The translations under genes and the position numbers were made by a program. 64,000 nt of DNA from JACQHM01 sp964535215 (GTDB lineage: Bacteria; Methylomirabilota; Methylomirabilia; Methylomirabilales; JACQHM01), in contig CAZHST010000013.1 of assembly GCA_964535215.1 (NCBI GenBank), positions 8,834 to 72,833 of the forward strand. The letters are read 5' to 3'. Within the stretch, counting starts at the first letter, position 1. Each line of letters begins with the position of its first letter. The notes beneath the pieces were generated by a model that searched no databases, had not been told where the DNA came from, and saw only the letters and a program-made list of their open reading frames with translations. Shown one piece after another: positions 60,210-64,000 of this stretch.

Positions 60210-62087
60210 TTGTTCCTGAACCCGGTCCAGGATCCGATGAGAAGGTTCTCCCAGCTTTCCGCAAAGCTGGCTGAGCGCTTCCGCTTCACCGATGGCACCA
60301 CCCGGGAGGCTGAAGAGCTGTTTGGGAGCCCTCTTCCGCAGTTGCCGGAAGGGCACCTGGGATCGGAGGGTGAGGAGCAGCTCCTGGTTGAACTTCATCC
60401 CTCCCTGCAACGGTTCGCACGGGAGGTGATCGCCTATTTTTACCGAACCTTGACAAGCAAGGATCCGGCTATCCTTCCCCCATGGGCTTCCGGAACGGGA
60501 GCTGATCCATATTCCCGATACTTTGACCTCCTCTCCGAGATCCTCACCAACATCATCGAAAGTGAGCGCCGTCAGGGGCTCCTGAACCTTTTCTGGCTTG
60601 CTCACTCCAAACAGGTCGTCCAAACTATCAACGATTTCTTTGACTCCTCGAGCATCAAAGCTTATGTGAAGTACCAAATGCATCCTCTGTTAGCCGGTCT
60701 CTACCGGGGTGTGTTGACAAGCGTCTGGCAACGATTCAGAAGCCTCAGGGAAGAAACCCTCTCTTACAATCTCGGTTCTGACTTTAACACGGCGCTGATT
60801 GACAGCATCATTGATGATCAACTTCCCTTGACCGAGCTGGATCTTAGCAAGCTTACCGTCGTTGAACTGGCCGGTCAAATCCTTGTAGAGCAAAATAAGC
60901 GTTTTCGGATCAGCTTCAAGGAGTTTAAGGAGATTTTCGCCATCTGCCGTGACCGGTTGAGAGAGGGGATTCAGAGAAAGGAGGAACCCCTTCTCTCCTT
61001 GATCCGCCGGTTTCTCCCTTCAACCTTCCACGAGCGGAACCTGGAAGATGAAAGATCCATGCTCAGGATCCTCTTCAACCCCCGTATCCTCACCTATCTC
61101 TTCATGGACTACGGAGGAGTGGGTCAGAGGATCATGGCTAACTCCACCTTAAAGGCTGGTCTGGCCAGGGGCAGGGGGTGGCTTGATCTTCTGAACGCTT
61201 ACCTGGATTTCGTCCAGGCGCTGAGGCGAACGGAGATGATTGGAGTCCTCAGGGACATAATCACCCTCATCCCCCCAGGGCTAGACGAGGCGGAGCTAAA
61301 GCGGCTCTTCGCGGAAGGGAAGCTGTACCGTTTTCAGGAATCGGCCGAGATCCTCAACGCTGCTAGAAAGGTCACGATCCTCTTTGCCGACCTTCGAGGC
61401 TTCACGAGAACCTCCGAGGGGGGAGTTTCAGAAGGGGAGCTCGTCTCCTCCCTTTATCGAGTTTTTGATCCCTTGGTTCCAATCGTAAAGCGGTGTGGGG
61501 GAAAGATTGATAAGTTCACCGGTGATGGGGCAATGGTGATCTACGGGGCGACCAAGCTCTCGAGGGACGACGAGCTCAATGCCATACGGACGGCCCTATC
61601 CCTTCAAGCGATGATGGAGGAGCTCCGCCGCTCCGGCAGAACCCGGTTCCAGATGGGAATCGCTATCCATACAGGTAGAGCTCAGGTGGCCCACTTTATC
61701 GTCGATGAGAAGGATATGGATGTCACCGTCATAGGCAGGAATGTGAATATCGCTGGACGCCTTTCCGGCTCCGGGGACAAAGCGAAGGAAGAAGAGGCGT
61801 ATCAGGATGGCCTGGGGGGGTCATATGCATCCCAGGTCGTTGGGCCAAGAAAGGTTTGGGTTGATGAGAAAGGGGTTTTGTATAACACGGGCATCGCTGT
61901 GAGCCAGGATACCGTAGACGGGTTGGCCCGGGTTGTCCCCTTGGAACCGTTGGAGGATCAAGGGAAGGTCGGGTACCGGTTCTTCGACGAGTCCCTGCAA
62001 AAAAAAATCTTGCTAGAATACGTTGGTGATGCTAAGTTTAAAGGTATAGAACGTTCCATCCCTATCTACAGTGTTGATATCGGCTGA
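60210..62087 (+). CDS. Class III adenylate/guanylate cyclase with helical N-terminal domain
   Basis: A 625-residue protein. The first 350 residues are mostly helical with no recognised domain. A class III cyclase domain (about 383-560) follows with metal-binding Asp in 'ILFADLRGF' and 'FTGDGAMVIYG', and 'NVNIAGRLSG' holding the Asn and Arg of the active site. These residues suggest a working enzyme that makes cAMP or cGMP. Start TTG overlaps the HU stop region with AGGG nearby; ATG at 60237 is a good alternative. It is encoded right after HU, no signal peptide or membrane helix is seen. Confidence 0.87.
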   Translation: MFLNPVQDPMRRFSQLSAKLAERFRFTDGTTREAEELFGSPLPQLPEGHLGSEGEEQLLVELHPSLQRFAREVIAYFYRTLTSKDPAILPPWASGTGADPYSRYFDLLSEILTNIIESERRQGLLNLFWLAHSKQVVQTINDFFDSSSIKAYVKYQMHPLLAGLYRGVLTSVWQRFRSLREETLSYNLGSDFNTALIDSIIDDQLPLTELDLSKLTVVELAGQILVEQNKRFRISFKEFKEIFAICRDRLREGIQRKEEPLLSLIRRFLPSTFHERNLEDERSMLRILFNPRILTYLFMDYGGVGQRIMANSTLKAGLARGRGWLDLLNAYLDFVQALRRTEMIGVLRDIITLIPPGLDEAELKRLFAEGKLYRFQESAEILNAARKVTILFADLRGFTRTSEGGVSEGELVSSLYRVFDPLVPIVKRCGGKIDKFTGDGAMVIYGATKLSRDDELNAIRTALSLQAMMEELRRSGRTRFQMGIAIHTGRAQVAHFIVDEKDMDVTVIGRNVNIAGRLSGSGDKAKEEEAYQDGLGGSYASQVVGPRKVWVDEKGVLYNTGIAVSQDTVDGLARVVPLEPLEDQGKVGYRFFDESLQKKILLEYVGDAKFKGIERSIPIYSVDIG

Positions 62088-62099
62088 GGAACCTCCTTG

Positions 62100-62588
62100 A
62101 TGGATGTTCTGTGGGCACCGTGGAGGATGGCTTACATTACCGGGGTGAAACCCCAGGGGTGCATCTTTTGCGAGAAGGCCAGGGGGGAAGACGACGCTAA
62201 GCACTTCGTGCTCTTTCGAGCAAAGCTCGCTTTTGTCCTTCTGAACATCTATCCTTACAATAACGGTCATCTCATGATCGCGCCATACCGCCATCTCGAT
62301 GGACTCGAAAAGCTAAATGAGGATGAGCTCTTGGATATGATGAGCCTGGCCCAGCGGGCGATCGTCATCCTCATGGAGGGCCTGAAAGCCGAAGGGTTCA
62401 ACCTGGGGATTAATCAGGGAAGGATTGCTGGGGCAGGTATCGAAGAGCATATCCACCTCCATGTTGTCCCGCGCTGGGGAGGAGATACGAACTTTATGCC
62501 AGTTTTGGCAGATACCAAGGTGATGCCTGAACACCTTGAAGCCACTTATGCGAAGCTTTACCCTCTCTTTCGAGAGGAGCTGGGATGA
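62100..62588 (+). CDS. HIT-family protein (AP4A phosphorylase-like)
   Basis: A 162-residue histidine-triad protein. A 'CIFC' pair near the N-terminus and 'HIHLHVVPRWGGD' with the triad are clear. 'NIYPYNNGHLMIAPYRH' is typical of the group near APA2/HIT hydrolases. It hydrolyses or transfers nucleoside monophosphates from dinucleotides or adenylated substrates. I use the ATG at 62100; a TTG one codon earlier is also open. Confidence 0.92.
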   Translation: MDVLWAPWRMAYITGVKPQGCIFCEKARGEDDAKHFVLFRAKLAFVLLNIYPYNNGHLMIAPYRHLDGLEKLNEDELLDMMSLAQRAIVILMEGLKAEGFNLGINQGRIAGAGIEEHIHLHVVPRWGGDTNFMPVLADTKVMPEHLEATYAKLYPLFREELG

Positions 62589-62598
62589 GGAGGATCAG

Positions 62599-63084
62599 AT
62601 GTTGATCAAGATGACGGTCAAAGGCATAGTCCTCGATCCCATCACCAACATGCCCATCGTCATCCTCAAGGACCCTGAGGAGAGACGAGCCCTTCCCATC
62701 TGGGTTGGAATCTTTGAGGCGAACGCCATCGCCTTGGAGCTGGAGAAGGTGACGACACCACGACCGATGACCCATGACCTCCTCAAGAACATTCTGGAAG
62801 GGTTAGGGGTCAGTGTTCGGCAAATCATTGTCAACGACCTTAAGGACAACACCTTTTATGCGGTCATCGAACTGCAATACAACGGGAATATCTTTACCAT
62901 TGACTCCCGTCCCAGCGATGCGATCGCCCTGGCCCTTCGAGTGGGGGCCCCGATCTACGTGACCGAACACGTGGTCAGCCAGGCGAAGAGTATCGAGGTC
63001 TCCGAGGAAAAGGATGAAACAGACCGATGGCGGGAGTGGCTCGAGAATCTGAAGCCTGAGGATTTCGGGAAGTACAAAATGTAG
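62599..63084 (+). CDS. Bifunctional nuclease family protein (DUF151)
   Basis: A 161-residue protein of the bifunctional nuclease family with 'MTVKGIVLDPITNMPIVILKD', 'LPIWVGIFEANAIALELE' and 'SRPSDAIALALR' blocks. The C-terminus has an acidic extension. Members have DNase and RNase activity in plants or are linked to stress in bacteria. ATG at 62599 has GAGGAGGA upstream. It follows the HIT gene closely, and a terminator comes next. Confidence 0.9.
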   Translation: MLIKMTVKGIVLDPITNMPIVILKDPEERRALPIWVGIFEANAIALELEKVTTPRPMTHDLLKNILEGLGVSVRQIIVNDLKDNTFYAVIELQYNGNIFTIDSRPSDAIALALRVGAPIYVTEHVVSQAKSIEVSEEKDETDRWREWLENLKPEDFGKYKM

Positions 63085-63120
63085 CTGACGGGGATAGGGA
63101 GAGGGGAGAGCTAGGTGGAA

Positions 63121-63151
63121 GGCCCGGTCGAGATGTTCGATCGGGTCTTTT
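63121..63151. terminator. Hairpin terminator after the bifunctional nuclease gene
   Basis: GGCCCGGTCGA and TCGATCGGGTC pair over 11 positions (two G-U) around five bases and are followed by TTTT. The minus strand also ends its TPR gene here, so it may serve both. Confidence 0.7.
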
Positions 63152-63161
63152 GTCGTAGTTT

Positions 63162-63878
63162 TTAGTTTACATAAGGTTTCTTATCATCCAAACTGGCAAG
63201 CTGGGATTTGGCCATCTCAGCCCAAGTGGTTCTTGGCCACTGTTCGACGACCTTTTGAAAGAACCGTCTTGCTTCCTCAACCCTCCCGAGAGCAGTCTGT
63301 ACCCTTGCAAAGGCCAGATAAGCCTCAGGAAGTAAGGGATCCGCTGAGGTGCTTTCGAGAGCTGCCTGGTACGCGTGGCTAGCCTTTTCGAAATCCCCTT
63401 TTTCTTCATAGCAATAGCCGGCCCCTAACCTAGCAAGGAAGCCAAAGCGGCCCTTCGGGTAACGGTTGAGGTAATCGGTGAAGGTCGAAAGGGCCTCATC
63501 GTATCGCTCAAGCTGATAGTAGAGATTCCCCAGGCGGATGGCAGCTTCTTCCGCGCTCTTGGTCTTGGGGAAGCGCTCCATGATCTCTCGATAGGTTTTG
63601 ATCGGGCCTTCTAGCCGCTCCAGGGCCTTTGGATCTGAACGTCTGATCGGTATCGAAATGGCCTGCCGGAAGAGGGCATCCGCCCTGGTCAGAAGGGTTT
63701 GAGCCTGCCTCTCCATCCTCGTTCGGATGATCAAAAGACCACCGGCTGCGGCGCCAAGCCCAACCAGCACCAGAGTCAAGACCACGAGGGGTTTCCAATG
63801 ATTTCTCATCCACACGAGGCCTCTATGCATCCTCCGAAAGAAGCTATCTTGTCGCACCTCAACTTTTACACCAGGCAT
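63162..63878 (-). CDS. Membrane-anchored TPR protein
   Basis: A 238-residue protein with one transmembrane helix (about 30-50, 'PLVVLTLVLVGLGAAAGGLLII') and then four to five tetratricopeptide repeats ('GNLYYQLERYDEALSTF', 'GAGYCYEEKGDFEKASHAY', 'ALGRVEEARRFFQKV'). It resembles YfgM or BamD-type scaffolds but is not identifiable as either. It lies downstream of the tRNA gene on the minus strand. Start ATG has GAGGAGCC upstream. Confidence 0.8.
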   Translation of the reverse strand: MPGVKVEVRQDSFFRRMHRGLVWMRNHWKPLVVLTLVLVGLGAAAGGLLIIRTRMERQAQTLLTRADALFRQAISIPIRRSDPKALERLEGPIKTYREIMERFPKTKSAEEAAIRLGNLYYQLERYDEALSTFTDYLNRYPKGRFGFLARLGAGYCYEEKGDFEKASHAYQAALESTSADPLLPEAYLAFARVQTALGRVEEARRFFQKVVEQWPRTTWAEMAKSQLASLDDKKPYVN

Positions 63879-63962
63879 CCGGAGGCTCCTCTTGGTGGTT
63901 ATGGGAACCCTATGCGGTCAGAGCGGAGAAGCACCAGGTATTGGAGGGATCGGCTGAAGAAG

Positions 63963-64000
63963 TGGTGCGCCCGGGAGGACTCGAACCCCCGACACAGGGC
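63963..64000 (-). tRNA. 3' half of a tRNA gene, probably tRNA-Arg
   Basis: On the minus strand the window ends with a T arm (GGGGG-TTCGAGT-CCTCC), the acceptor 3' strand CGGGCGC, discriminator A and an encoded CCA. The anticodon is outside the window. An acceptor GCGCCCG/CGGGCGC with this T arm is frequent in bacterial tRNA-Arg; the isotype is an inference. Confidence 0.82.

Noticed and set aside
1..64000. CRISPR array or rRNA genes
   Set aside because: No regularly spaced direct repeats and no rRNA-like sequence were seen.

Overview
The window reads as one contig of a Gram-negative bacterium of fairly high GC (about 57-60% by eye). Gram-negative features are LptE, MurJ, PilT and periplasmic c-type cytochromes. 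Two lanthanide-type PQQ alcohol dehydrogenases with cytochrome c and XoxJ-like partners, a cytochrome-XoxJ fusion, several U32 proteins and many cytoplasmic substrate-binding-fold proteins recall NC10 (Methylomirabilota) or a relative. That assignment is an inference; there is no rRNA gene here. No transposase, integrase, CRISPR array or prophage was seen.

Left part, about 1-29.6 kb, all on the minus strand, is an accessory metabolic block. Read in transcription order it begins with alcohol dehydrogenase operon A (dehydrogenase, XoxJ-like protein, cytochrome c; 29.5 to 26.6 kb) and a terminator. Operon B follows (dehydrogenase, XoxJ-like protein, cytochrome-XoxJ fusion, histidine kinase, NtrC-type activator; 26.4 to 19.7 kb). 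The two dehydrogenase promoters share almost the same sequence, including an AACA-N-TGTT palindrome. Next is a 12-gene operon (19.5 to 7.9 kb): creatininase-fold protein, two luciferase-like flavoenzymes, a 4,5-dihydroxyphthalate decarboxylase-like protein, an FAD oxidoreductase, a cytoplasmic THI5/NMT1-like protein, an SRPBCC protein, an aldehyde dehydrogenase, an ABC-2 exporter with a GlcG-like periplasmic protein, and a PAS-LuxR regulator. Last is a second operon (7.6 kb to the left edge): one UbiV-like and three UbiU-related U32 proteins with conserved cysteine sets, another THI5/NMT1-like protein, a PEP-dependent phosphotransferase-like protein, and the first codons of an aminotransferase.

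Both of these last two operons have a well-formed sigma-54 promoter (-24/-12) with related upstream G-rich motifs, and the NtrC-type activator lies next to one of them. My reading is that alcohol or redox sensing by the kinase-regulator pair, cotranscribed with dehydrogenase B, switches on both operons. The U32 set suggests oxygen-independent hydroxylation of an unknown, perhaps aromatic or cofactor-like, substrate. This is the best candidate for an undescribed system in the window.

Right part, 29.8-63.1 kb, is mostly plus strand and housekeeping: an enolase-superfamily enzyme, pilT-recX-alaS, psd-pssA, leuA, asd, an acyl-CoA ligase, truA, leuS-lptE-holA, rpsT (minus strand), murJ, ilvD-ilvB-ilvN-ilvC, miaA, aroA-cmk-plsC-rpsA-sppA-HU, an adenylate cyclase, a HIT protein and a bifunctional nuclease. 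A minus-strand TPR membrane protein and the 3' part of a tRNA close the window.
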